DNA of 64,000 bases from Hesseltinella vesiculosa (taxonomy: Eukaryota > Mucoromycota > Mucoromycetes > Mucorales > Cunninghamellaceae). Under the pieces are notes generated by a model that was not told the origin of the DNA, did no database searches, and saw only the letters and a program-made list of their open reading frames with translations. The stretch is taken from contig MCGT01000003.1 of assembly GCA_002104935.1 (NCBI GenBank), forward strand, positions 310,001 through 374,000. The letters are read 5' to 3'. Within the stretch, counting starts at the first letter, position 1. Every line of letters starts with the position of its first letter. Shown here in pieces: positions 22,333 to 33,756 of this stretch. A program made the position numbers and the translations under genes.

Positions 22333-25300
22333 GATGAAGGTATAAATATGCGCTGACCAGCAGTAAGGAGATAAAAGGAAAGACTTGGGGTTGTAAAGAA
22401 AAAGTGTTGAAAATAAGATGAGGAAAAAAAAGTTTTGGGTTGAAAGGTTGCCCCTTTATATAAGGGTTCCTGGAAAAGGTCCCCCAAATAAATGGTTTCA
22501 GGACATCTCCAATGATGTTGAAGGATGCGGTTCCTTTTTTTCTCTCTCCAATCGAGGCTTCAATATGTCGGATCTCCGTTGATAGGCTGCCTCGGTATAT
22601 CAAAATGAGACATATCTATTCACTGTTAAGCAAACTGAAATGACGGCTACTCCCATCCACTCACATCAAGGCCCTTGAAAAAACCACTCTGTTTTTTCAA
22701 GTGCAGACGTTTCGCCCCTGGATGTTTTGATTTGACAGAAATAGATTGAATACAGGAACTCCCTCGGGTACCTTTTTTTTTTTTAGGATCAACCTCAACA
22801 GCTAGTCCAAGGCCGAGAAAGCTTTAGCTTACTCGGCGTTTACAACGATAGCTCTGTTTTTGTGCACAGACCACGTCCTACTTCTTTGTGTTACGTAGCA
22901 ACCTTGAAGGATACTTTTTTTCCCCAGTCGATCAAGAGCCCTGCACCTTTCGAGAAACCTGCTCAGCTCTCGGCATGACCGTTAGCAATGACGTTTTCAT
23001 CGCCCCCTTGATTTTTATTTTTGGCCACAGGTGTTTCAGAAACAACGTTGCCTAGAATAAAAGTATTGCCATTGATCATGTCTTGGAAAGAGAAAACTCC
23101 GCACGAAAGCCTGAAAAAAAAATCCTCGAGACTGATGCGCTGGTTTGCAAGGCGCTTCGTTTTATTTTTAACGGGCAAAAAGGCAGTGCTGAGCAACTGA
23201 ATGGCAATAACGAAAATAATAATCGTCCTGTTCAGTCGTATGCACTCATCTGATCATCGGCAGGCCCCGATTCTCACGATGTTGGTCTTCTGCAAAGGCT
23301 TCCTCGGTTTCTTTTTTTCTTTTGCAAAGTAGAAAATGCCAGTGTTCTAGTGTGTTTAGCAGAGCAGGTTTGACCAATGAAAAGGCGTACCTCGTTCGTG
23401 TTTGACCAATGGCAAAAGTCGAAGCTGCTACCAGCCCAATGGCGTCGAGCACTCTTATTCCATCCTTCCCAGCTAGAACGATCGCCTGCGAAGAGCCCGT
23501 GAAATCGAGACTAGTTCCTACTTGAAACTTCTTAGAAAAGTGCAGTGCAAAATGACATTCTTCGCCAGAAAAAAACATCGTTGGCATTGCCAGATTCTAC
23601 CCTCTTATTTTTAGCAGCAAGTGCAATAGGGCTTTTTATTTTTCGTGTCTCGACTTGGATCCAGCCCTCCATAGCCCAAGACTCCAGTTCCAGTTGGTGA
23701 TCTGTTTTTTTTTTTTTATTTTCTAGATTGTTTGCTGATAGCAACGTAGCATGAGCCATACCTTGCCTTGTTCTCGCCGTCCAAAGCGTTGAAAGCGTCA
23801 GTCACCAGGGGAATGGCTAAGCATGGTGCTGTATTGGTAGCTTGCCCAGGCAGTATCTATGAAGGACATGCTGAAATGCAGTGCTTGAAAAGAAAAAATA
23901 ATAATATTATCTTGGCTAAAATCGCAGCTGTTCTAGATCACATGGCGGCGCTGTTTAATAATAAAGAAGCGATCCAGACGATTACGCCGGAGGAGGATGA
24001 AGCTGTGTTGGCGGTGTGAAGTTTCAATCAGGATGCTAGCCATCTGTAGGTGCGTCGGTTTGCCACTGTATGTCACATATCCCATTTACTCCGATATGTC
24101 CACGTGCATCTTGATGCTGTCAGAGCGGATGGCAGCATTTTCAAGGCCACATTGGTCACATCATCAGACGTATAGTGCGTCTCGGAGATTAGGTTTCATT
24201 GATATTGTTGGAGCCAAGATGCGATTAAACAGTAGGTCATGGTCGATTTTGACATAATAATAACAACGTCGTAGAGAAAATGCATTGGATGTCCTTTTGA
24301 CAAAAAAAAAAAAGTGGCACTTTTTCTCCCCCGTGCTCGTCGGGTTGACGCCTCATTTACAGTTACCAACCTGCCAAACTTTGCCATTCAAATTCTTCTA
24401 CAATGTAACACTTGCAGCCTTTGCAGTACTATGTCGCCAAAGCATAGGGAGTACCCAGTCAGGGGAAGGAAAGGTGGCCAAAAGGAGATCACCAAGAGCT
24501 CCATGGGCTGCAGGTCAAGCTGCCGTTGTTGATAGCAAACGGCTTCAAGTATCTTCCAAATGATGACGGCGTTGGTGAACCTGCCATGCTAGAAGAGCTG
24601 GAGGGGCGATGTGACGAGGAGTGAGATCGACTCGGCATGATAGAGGCGCAAGATGAAAAGGTGGTGAGCAAAGAAGTCTGCAAGAATGATGAGGCCAAGG
24701 CTGTATATTTCCAGGGTGCAAACGGCAGTGATGAGCATGGTGTGAAATGAATCCGGTTGGCGATCTTTGGCTGGGGGAGAGCCGTAGGCTGCAGCTTCTG
24801 ATAGACAAGGCTCCTTTGTTGCAAACGGGCGAGAAATACAGTACGTTTTGGTTTCTTGTTGGACGCAGATTTGTCGAGCATTACTTCTTATTATCTTCTT
24901 TTTCATCAGCCGTTTGGACTTTATTTTTGCAGAAGGTTGCGAGCTTGCAGTGCCTTTGCGTTTTCCAAGCGGATCATGTGAATACTAAATCGCATGAGCA
25001 AGAAAGTCCTTTTTGTTGTTTGTTTTCTAGCTGACGAACCAAGTGGACCAAAACTGACATTTGTTCTCAAATGATACTCTCCAATTGTGTATTGAATATG
25101 CTAGTTCCCGTGCAAGTTGATAGGAATCAAGAGGGAGAGGTTCCCAAATGAAAATTATCAAGCAGAGGGGCGGTTTGGATTAAAAAGGAAGGTCAAGTGA
25201 GCGGCTTACCAAATGGTTCTCATCTACCTGCCGAAATTGATCAAACTGTCGAAAAGGGATGACCTCAAAAAGGATGCTGCATTATAAAAATGAATCTGGA

Positions 25301-25892
25301 GGGCGAGTATATTTACAAATGTGCCGTTGACGTTTGACAGCTGTCGAAATGGTATGGCGGTCTACATGCTGGGCAACTTTCTGTGAAAAAAAAAAAAAAA
25401 AAACGGCCAGACCGTCCCTATGAGGTATCGCCTTTACGGCAAAGCCGTCGCCCGATCCATTGATTGGTTTAATAGCTTCCAGTCGTCCGTGCTTATTCTC
25501 ATTAAACGATAGTATTCCATGGCATGTCACCTTACCCTTTCTGTTCGTGCATGCCTGGATCACAGACGATGCCGGGTGCCTTGCCGTGAAATGGTGAGTG
25601 CCGGAGCCGTTAACCCACTTTTTTTCTTTTTCTGCCTCTTATTCTATCACGTGAACGATGACAGGCAGTTGTCCTTTTTAAACGAGTGAAAACAGAGCAG
25701 AGATACATTCATCCCTTGGCTTTGTTTGACAAGACAGCATGATCAAGACCAGGAATCACTGGATCGAACGGCAGAAAAAAGTCCGCCTTTTTTTTACTCG
25801 CATTTTTTGTTGTTGTTCTCGTCTCCCTCGCTCTTTTCATTCTCACGTTATCGTTTTATATTTGGGATTGGCTAGTGAACATTTAAGACGAG
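22333..25892. other. 3.5-kb interval without an intact gene
   Basis: Only short interrupted frames. One stretch at about 23400-23560 (-) reads FSKKFQVGTSLDFTGS then AIVLAGKDGIRVLD, faintly like the start of WDR59-type proteins. A plus frame at 23768-24019 (83 codons, MFSPSKALKASVTRGMAK...) has no recognised match. Neither could be extended through plausible splices. The right end, from about 25620, is T-rich and probably contains the promoter of the F-box gene. Confidence 0.45.
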
Positions 25893-27935
25893 ATGGAGAG
25901 ACTGCCTGCTGAAATTCAATTACACATCATCGACTATCTGCTGGACACCAAGGACAAAATTGAATTGTCCTCTGTGAATCGACCGTTTTATCACTTGTTG
26001 TTTGACACTCCCCGCTGCTGGTCGCCATTGGATCTATCGCTGTACGCCAATCAAATCACAAACTCAATACTGCTGTCCATCTTGAGGTCAAGGGCATTGA
26101 CGATTGTCCCATCGCCACCACGATTGCATGGCTGGAACGACACCATGGACTCGCCTTACTCTGCTACTGATAACTCCCAAACAAACGCACCCCAAAGCTA
26201 TCGACATCAGCTTGAATTCATCAACATCAGCGGTTGCCATTTACTAACCAGTGAGGCTGTGATGACGTTGGTGTGTACGCTACCGTTTCTGAAGGGATTG
26301 ATCCTCAACCGGTACCCATCCATGTCAGCAGCTGACCCACTAGCCCGCCATCCTCGCCATTATCGTCGCACGCGGCTGACCATGATTGATATGCTGCGGG
26401 ACGACCTATACCAGTGCCGGCCCCGCCACGGGCTTGCATCCACCACCATGGACCTGTCCAAAAAACCGCTGTGCTGCCTTGCTATAGCTGACACCGTCCT
26501 GCGCCAGATCCTCCACCGTGTCCCGCTCTTGACCAGTCTGTCCTTGCAGCACCAGTCTCTTGGAGCCACCACGGTCCAGCAGTTGCCTCTGCTGCTACCA
26601 AACCTGTGTCATTTGGACATCTCCTCATGTGATATCGCCCTTTCTAGTCTGCAGTCGTTGCTGCGTCACATGGACGGCCGCCTCATCAGCTTGAAAATGC
26701 TCAACTTGGACCTGTCCAATCTCACCCTGCTGTGCCTGCAACTGCATGGTTCCAAATCGCTGCAAGTGCTTCATCTATCTTGCATCGATCCGCAATGGTT
26801 CCTGGGTGTCGTGCGCGTCGTCCAACTTTTGCCTCACCTCCACGATTTCCGTCTCACTCGACTCCGTCTGGGCAACATCGACCCTCTCTTGGCCGCTCTG
26901 GCATCACACCCCCACCTGGAACGTGTGGACCTCTCCCCCAAACTGGAACTGTACCCGAAAAACCTGTCACCATCTTACACCATTCTGACCGCTTCCTCAG
27001 CGCTGGGCACGATTGGCACCCAGGGCTTGGCTGGTCGGGGGCCGCCTGCCACAGCGACCTCCAGACCTTTCCGCGTCATGGCCAACATCCGACCGTCTTC
27101 ATCTTCCACCAACATGCCCGACTCACCCACCAACCAAACCTCTGGTAGCCATCGAGAAAAAACCAACAATGATACCACCTCTGCCAACTATACCCACCAA
27201 GCTACCGGTGCCTTGCCGCCTTCCACTGGGCTGGAGGCCACTGGCAACCAACGACGACCTGTGGCCGGCCATCTCTATCCGGCCCATCCACATTACCACC
27301 CGCACTCCCGTGCCCAGACATCGCATTACAACAATTACAGCCGGTACAACAACACCATGTTCACGCGGGCCGAGCACTCTCTGACGATGACGCCCTCCTC
27401 CTTGCTGCTGCTTGCTCCTTTGGCCGACCTGACCGAGCTGCGGCTTTGTTACCCCAGCATCGATGCGGCCAGTCTGACCCGGTTTTTCAAGACCACCACT
27501 GCTTCTCACCAGCTGAAGATCCTGGAACTGCGCCTCCGTCAAAAGCCGTCCCCACTCGACAATGACGATGACGAGTCGTCAGATTACTTGGATGGCCTTT
27601 CTTGTTTGGCGCAGCTGCATACGCTTTTGCTTTACCACGTGCCACTCCGGAGCTCCACTGTCGAGCACATCCTTGGCCTCGCCTGTTTGCAATCGCTGAC
27701 CCTGTATGACGGTGGCCCGTTGGGAAAGCTGCAGCCCTTCTTTTTACGACATTGGCTACTCGGCATCACCAGCCTTGCCATGGTGCGGATGGACCTTGTC
27801 CCGTTTTCACTCGATACTCTCACCGACCTGGTCATGGCCCCGATGCCATCCGAGCTCTCGCAAGACGCACAACGGCAATATGAAGGGGATGTCATGCTGC
27901 TGAAGCAAAACGGGCTCTGGCACTGGATCAATTAG
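25893..27935 (+). CDS. F-box protein with leucine-rich-repeat-like region, 680 aa
   Basis: Probable substrate adaptor of an SCF ubiquitin ligase. Intronless. The F-box is at residues 1-45: MERLPAEIQLHIIDYL, then KIELSSVNRPFYHLLF and the Trp of CWSPLDL. Several LRR-like segments follow, such as LEFINISGCHLLTSEAVMTL, LTSLSLQHQSLGATTVQQL, LCHLDISSCDIALSSLQSLL, LKMLNLDLSNLTLLCLQL and LQVLHLSCIDPQWF. A Pro/Ser/Thr/His-rich linker (about residues 385-490) separates these from more LRR-like units (LTELRLCYPSIDAASLTRF, LHTLLLYHVPL, LQSLTLYDGG). The substrate is unknown. An AATAAA signal lies 13 nt past the stop. Confidence 0.82.
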   Translation: MERLPAEIQLHIIDYLLDTKDKIELSSVNRPFYHLLFDTPRCWSPLDLSLYANQITNSILLSILRSRALTIVPSPPRLHGWNDTMDSPYSATDNSQTNAPQSYRHQLEFINISGCHLLTSEAVMTLVCTLPFLKGLILNRYPSMSAADPLARHPRHYRRTRLTMIDMLRDDLYQCRPRHGLASTTMDLSKKPLCCLAIADTVLRQILHRVPLLTSLSLQHQSLGATTVQQLPLLLPNLCHLDISSCDIALSSLQSLLRHMDGRLISLKMLNLDLSNLTLLCLQLHGSKSLQVLHLSCIDPQWFLGVVRVVQLLPHLHDFRLTRLRLGNIDPLLAALASHPHLERVDLSPKLELYPKNLSPSYTILTASSALGTIGTQGLAGRGPPATATSRPFRVMANIRPSSSSTNMPDSPTNQTSGSHREKTNNDTTSANYTHQATGALPPSTGLEATGNQRRPVAGHLYPAHPHYHPHSRAQTSHYNNYSRYNNTMFTRAEHSLTMTPSSLLLLAPLADLTELRLCYPSIDAASLTRFFKTTTASHQLKILELRLRQKPSPLDNDDDESSDYLDGLSCLAQLHTLLLYHVPLRSSTVEHILGLACLQSLTLYDGGPLGKLQPFFLRHWLLGITSLAMVRMDLVPFSLDTLTDLVMAPMPSELSQDAQRQYEGDVMLLKQNGLWHWIN

Positions 27936-27947
27936 CTTCATTTCATC

Positions 27948-27953
27948 AATAAA
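27948..27953 (+). terminator. Polyadenylation signal AATAAA of the F-box gene
   Basis: AATAAA follows the TAG stop (27933-27935) by 12 nt, followed by T-rich sequence. Confidence 0.5.
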
Positions 27954-28037
27954 CGAACTCTCTCATCAGCCGAGGTTGTCATTTTTTTTTTCTTTTGGAA
28001 AAAAAAGTACATATAAAGAGGTTTTCGTTTTCGTTTC

Positions 28038-29280
28038 GTGATTTTAAAAAGCTGTGTCGTCTCATCCTACTTTAGGATATCACACGGGAGCCTCAAAAGA
28101 TATCGCTTTTGTTGTTGCATAACGGCATTAAAATTTTTATTCGAAGATGTGCAAGGGTCGATTCTTCACGAGGATGAGAATGCCACCATGGAGCTCGTTG
28201 CCGAAGATCATGAAAATGCGGAAATCGTGCCCATGTCGACAATGATTCGATGGACGGAGAGCAGATTGCTGGTGATGATGTCGAGCAGATGATGCCTATT
28301 CAGCAGCAATAACCTCAGCCATCTACTTTAGTTAAAGCCAAGCGTGATTGCAAGCACGACAATTGAGGTGGCCAAGTGCCTGGTCGGCGCGCCCTTGAAC
28401 ACCTTGGCACCAACATTGCATCTGTTGCGTGTCAGTTTCACGTTTATACCCGCCCAGCTCAGCCTTGGATCAAGAAATTTAGAAACGGGCCTACTGCTGG
28501 ATTCGACCAAGACAATGGAGTACCCAGCAAAAGAAAGGACGACCTTAAATTTCAGATACAAAAACCTGATCTCCTTTGACCATAAAGCTTTTTTGTTCCT
28601 TTTAGAAAAAGAGGGGAGGGGTGTCCTGTGCGACAAAAAAGGCAATGTGATTAATGCCAATGCAAAGAAAAAAAAAGACACGTCGTCAAAAATCACGTGG
28701 TGTGCACTTTCTTTGTTTACCTTTTTTCTTCTTGGTGTTGATCCTGTCCATCCTGTCCTTTACACTGCTGTTGGCATGAACCAAAAGCGGCCCCTCCGTA
28801 TTGACGATCTAGAAATCTATGCCCGATTTGGGCACATGCGCCACCGGCACGAGCGCAAGACGGAAATACAGCGAAACCTGCTCAACACCTTGCCAACCAA
28901 AAAAAAAACAGTGTCCCTCCGAAGATGAATTGCATACACCTATCAAGTTTGCCGATACCTCCCAAGTCTAACCGCGTTCTTTGGTGTCAACTTCACAAAC
29001 ACAAGGTTTGTGGTCTATGTTATCAAGCAAAAGCTGCTAGCCGAGTGTGTCAACATCTCCTTGGTGTACGAACAATGCATGGAGAAAAAAAAAGGGCCAT
29101 TTGGTTTTGCTCACATTATTTTTTTTTTAGTGGGAATATGCCACTCGTGATGATGGGATCGCGAGTGGTTGGCTTTACCATCAAATGAAAGAAGACCAGG
29201 ATGTCGGTGCTGCCCGCCATAAAACGCGCTGAGCACGAAGGTCGCCTGCTGATGTGCGTTGTCAAGGAAAGTTTTTTTTT
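28038..29280 (+). pseudogene. Decayed Fanzor (TnpB-like) gene remnant
   Basis: Interrupted coding remnants on the plus strand line up, in order, with pieces of a TnpB/Fanzor RuvC nuclease. At 28731-28770 the frame reads LGVDPVHPVLYTAVG, matching the RuvC-I strand (GxDPG in active proteins, here DPV), followed by a basic stretch like the intact copy at 58.7-58.9 kb. Around 29028-29080 is KLLAECVNISLVYEQ in another frame. At 29155-29186 is MMGSRVVGFTIK, then an in-frame TGA, and in the same frame after it KKTRM...GRLLMCVVKE (to 29269), which aligns with GDAMVGRD...ALCMVAHTNE of the intact copy. Frame changes and the stop show it is dead; the zinc ribbon and RuvC-III part are missing. Assignment rests on motif order, not on a computed alignment. 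Confidence 0.5.
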
Positions 29281-29335
29281 TTTTGCTTGCGACAAACTTT
29301 AATGTATAAAGTGTAGGAGTTAAAATAAGCTAGAT

Positions 29336-32300
29336 CTACCTGTCATTCTTGAAGGAGTAATTGAGCGAGGTGGAGAGGGAAGGTTGGAAAGAAAAGGGCG
29401 GAGAGGAGGTTTGAGGTAACATGGATGCATTGGAGAGAGAGGGATGGGATGCAGGTGAATGTACAGGAGCGGAAGGGTGCAGGGCAGACTGGAGTAGGCT
29501 GGTGCGGCGGAGAGGATCGTCGGGGGCGGAGGAGGTGGGTATTTCCAGACGGACCAGGATGCCTTGTTGGGGGTGTTGGATACATTGGAACATAGAAGAT
29601 TGGGCCAGCACATCATACAGTTCGCGTGTGTCCACCGTGGTATCAAAATACAGGTCGGACATCATGCGGTGCAGCTGGGTCAGGGTGTGTTGTGTGCTCG
29701 AGGCCCCGCCGAGGAAATATTTGGCTTGGGTGATCTCGTCCAATTTTTGATAGGCAACTTTGGCTCGTTCCACAAGCTGTGCATGCCGATCGGTCTACCA
29801 AAAAGTTGAGCGATGAGTGACCTGATGACTGCTAATTTTTTTTTTTTTTTTTTTTACCTGGGTCATGTTGTCACCAAAGCGATTGGCATCGGGTAGTAGC
29901 GAGCTAGCAGGCCAACCATTAGGTCGCCAGTTGTTGAATGGAGGGGTTTCTATTGAGAAGCGTCGATCCATATCCAAACGGGAAGGACCTAGCAGATCAG
30001 GTTCATTAAAGGGCTGCATCATATTGCTATTGGCTAAAAAGATGAAAATAAAAGAGTGAGCGCGTTGGGCCAACCGGATCTTCTTCATTTTTACCTCGAT
30101 TTGGGTCACCGAACAAAAAGTTGGAAAAGAAGGAGTTTTCACCCGAGGCGGCGAGGCCGTTGGTAGGGGCGGTGGAGGCGTTCCCAGAGTCAAAGTGATC
30201 AAAGCCGAAGCGAGAGGAGACTGGGCTACCGATGGGACCGGCCATGGCGGAAGAGCGGCGGTTGTGTTGGGAAGGGATGGTCACGCCGGGTGGTGGGGCA
30301 ACAGGAGGTGGTGTGGTATCCGAGATGTGAAGCTGTGACAAGGCGCTGATGGAAGGACGACGGCCGGTGGCGAAGACGTCCATGGTGGTGGGGTTGGGAG
30401 GTGGTAGACGGGCATGAGAGGAAGGAGGGGACAGGAGGAGGCTAGAAGCAAAGGTGGATTTGGACGAGGCTGGGGGTGGCAAGGCTGAGGAAGTGGAAGG
30501 GTCGTGCAAGGACGAAGACAGAGGGAGGGCTGGGCCGAGGTGAGCGATGGCAGGGAGGGTGAGGAGCGTGGTGGCAGGGAGGAGGAGGTGGTGGCCGTGG
30601 GGTGGGTCAAGATGGAGGTGGGTGGTGGGACAAGAGGGGCTGAGAGCGAGTCCATCAAAGAGGGGTGGAACAGGCTGTTGGCGGTTGTGGAGGTCGAGAA
30701 CAGATTGGCTCCGTTGCTAGGAGCTGAGGACAGGAGCGGATGAGGTGGAGGCAGGGGTGCGTTTGTGGTGGTGGAGGATGAGGTGGAGGACGAGGATCCT
30801 AAGAGAGCATCCATGAGGACTTGGTGGCGTTTTGCTTCATCAGAGGAAGGGAGACGGGTGGAATTGGAAGGGGTGGCAGGTGAGGAGGAAGTGGCTGGGA
30901 GGGAGGATCGAGCAGGTGAGGTGGAAGGGTTGGCAGGGGTGAAGCCAGGAGGTGGCGACGTCAGCTTTTTGCGTTCGAGGTCTTGCTTGGCTTTGCGGTC
31001 AGCTTCCTGGCGGGCGCGACGCTCGGCCTCGACTTGCTTGGCTTTGCGGTCAAGCTCGTCTTGTTTGGCCTTGCGTTTGGCTTCTTCTTTGGCTTTGCGG
31101 TCGGCTTCTTCCTGGGCTTTATGTTCGCGTTCCTTGCGCAGGGCGTCTTCCTTGGCTTTGCGTTCACGTTCCTTGGCGGCCATACGTTCCTTTTCCTCTC
31201 TTTGCCGCTGGCGCTTCTCTTCTTCTTTCTTTAGGCGTTCGAGGTCGCGTTGTCGTTTGGCTTCTTCCTTTTTCAGGCGTTCGGATTCACGTCGTTCGCG
31301 TTCGACTGCAAGTTTGCGTTCATGTTCTTGTCGTTTCCGAGCTTCCTCTTGCTGCTTCTGTGCTTCTTTGGCTTTGCGTTCCTCTTCTTGCTGTTGTTTC
31401 AATTGCCTAGGAGAAGAAAAGAGTCAGAGAAGAGAAAGGAGGGTGGGTTGACTTACCGCTTTTTGTCTTTTTTCTTTTCCTTGTCCTTTTGCTTCTTGAG
31501 TTCGCGTTCTTGGCGTTGCCGGTCTTCTTCTTCGAGTTCCTCGAGGAGTCGTTGTTGCCTTTCACGAGCGACCTTTTCACGATAGGCTTCATGGACACGT
31601 TGTTCGAACATTCGGGCGGCAAAGATTTGGAACATTTTTCGTCCAGCCCGCATTCGTTGTTCATCCGTGCGCATTTCCTAAAAAAAAAAAGGCAGGAGAT
31701 GAGTGGTTTGAGAAAAAAGAGACTTTTTTTTTTTTTTTTTTTTTTTTTACCTGTTCAATGTCATCGTCGTCGTCGTCGTCTTCATCTTCATCAAAATATT
31801 CATCATCCTCATCGTCTTCGTCATCTTGATCAGGGAAGACTTCTTCATTTCGTTGCATTCGGCGTTCAGCAATGCGCTCCATCATGTCTATGAATTTCTT
31901 GCCATCGTTCTTTAACAGGTCGTCGGCGACGGTGAGAATGCCTCCTGTTGGGAAAGAAAAAAGAGGGAAAAGAGGATGAATGACGCAAGTCGAATTTGGT
32001 TTTGAGACCGGCGTTTGGTAGATAGGTACCTTTGACAGTGAGGCTATTGCCAAAATTCAGACTGTCGGTGGCGTGGGTCAGGCGAGCGAGGTTGTTGCCC
32101 ATGAAGTCCGGGTCAAAGGATTCCATGTCTTCTTCGTCGTAGGAGTCAGAATAATCGTCTTCACCTGACAGGTCAGAGACTTGCTCCAGGTCGTCGTCCT
32201 CATCCAGGTCGTCGTCATCTTCCATCATGGCAATATCAAAGCGATCATAATCATCCAGGTAGACTTCGTCGTCGTCGTCCAGTAGATCTTCGTCATCTTC

Positions 32301-32986
32301 GTCATCGTCATCGTCGTCTATATCATCAAACTGGTCGTCGTCGTCATCGTCGTCGTCGTCGTCATCATGGAATTTGCCGTCATAGAGAGGTGCCGGGAAC
32401 CGGTGCAGTCCGCTGGGGCCATACAGTTGTGGATTTTGCTGGGTGTTGGCATAGTGCTCTAGTTCTTCATAATAGGCATCGTATAGCACGTCCAATTCAT
32501 CTTCGATGGCGGTTCTAGGAGGTGAAAAAAAAGGGGGATGAGGTGGAACATTTTTTGTCATCGTTCATTGTACCTTTTCTTGCCACAGACGGAGCAATTA
32601 CAGCTGTTCTTTTGTTGTTCCTTCATTTTCCGTAGGACAGCTTCCTTTTCGACCTTGACAAGCGATCGTCGATCTTCTTCACCAAGTTGTAACCAGAATT
32701 CCCGGATTTTCTGTCGTTCTTCGGCACTGTTTGTGACTTGCCAAACGTCGTCATGGGTGATGTCTTTCTCACAATGGTGAGAAACATGATGTGAGGATGA
32801 GGCGATGTTATTGGACATCTTTTTCTTGTTCTTCTTCTTCTTCTTCTTGCCGGATGAAGCTGCGGCATTGGAAGGAGGAGGATGGCTTGGGACAGGAGAT
32901 GTAGCCAAAGGTGTGGATTGCACCATGGTGGATTTGGACATTGTGACGGTGGCATTGTTGGCCATGCGTGATCGTTTCTTGGTCAT
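29336..32986 (-). CDS. NST1: NST1-like stress response protein (possible frameshift in sequence)
   Basis: Homologue of fungal NST1, a cytoplasmic protein linked to salt tolerance and RNA-binding complexes. Exons: 32986-32574, 32514-32030, 31944-31751, 31677-31457, 31406-30095, 30033-29858, 29794-29336. The diagnostic block is [71 protein letters not shown]. An Asp/Glu-rich segment follows, then FDIAMM and [20 protein letters not shown], then a long charged coiled coil (Lys/Arg/Glu, 31400-30970) and a Ser/Pro-rich tail with [15 protein letters not shown]. In the fifth exon the reading frame changes by -1/+2 between about 30800 and 30510 with no canonical intron to explain it. Splicing phase after that point fits only the shifted frame. 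An intron at about 33055-33200 may lie in the 5' UTR or add N-terminal residues (frame stays open upstream of 32986). Confidence 0.8.
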
Positions 32987-33756
32987 GGTTGGAATTTGTT
33001 CTTCTTCACTTGCTTTTTTCTGATGTTGTTCTTCCCAAATGATTGATTCGTTGGCTAATTAAAAATAATATTCCAAACGGGAAAAGGGGTCCAATGGAAA
33101 GATGTGAGTGGATCCCAACAGAATAAAAAGAACACCATCATCCTTTTCGCTTTATCCTCCCATGCTAGTGTTGTTGTTGCTGGAAGCTTTCTTTACCTGG
33201 ATGTAATCAATCAATTACAAAAATAGAGTCCAACCCAAAAAATAAAAATAAAAATAACAGTTTCAAAAATTATTGTAATGTATGTAAATAAAGGGGAGGA
33301 TGAAGGGAAGGGAGGAAATAAAAGGTCAACAATGAACAATGCGAGTTGGCCTTTATAAAAGTGTAGGTATCGATTACCAAGACAAGAAAAATAACAAGAG
33401 GAAAAAAAAGAGGGTTCCTTTTTTTCTCACTGCTCTTTTTTTTTTTTTTCTGCCGTTCCAAGCGAGTCGTTGACATCGCACGACGAAAAAAAAAAAAGTC
33501 ACATGTCCGTCACTCATTTTTTTGCACTCCGTGTCGTCCAATCAAGGCCGTTGCCTTCAAACGCCAAAAGCAACCTGCTTTGGGGGATTCAAAATGAGCG
33601 TGATTCAGTATTATGTTCTACATAATTTATAGGAATATGCAATAACAATCGCCATGACGTTGCACAATAAACCTTTTTTTTTAACCCACTGGGCAAGCAA
33701 CCCATTCCCTGGATGGCCAGTAAGGAATTTACTTGGTCTACAGGCTTTTAAAAGAA
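32987..33756. other. Intergenic/5' UTR of NST1 and 3' flank of the SLC35 gene
   Basis: Minus-strand donor near 33197 (ATCCAG then GTAAAG) and acceptor near 33059 (TTTTAATTAG) suggest an intron upstream of the NST1 start. Remaining sequence is A/T-rich with poly-T (33428-33440) and poly-A (33485-33497) runs and no gene. Confidence 0.45.

Noticed and set aside
21427..22356. 309-codon plus frame opposite the GH17 glucanase
   Set aside because: Antisense shadow; it spans the glucanase intron and has no domain.
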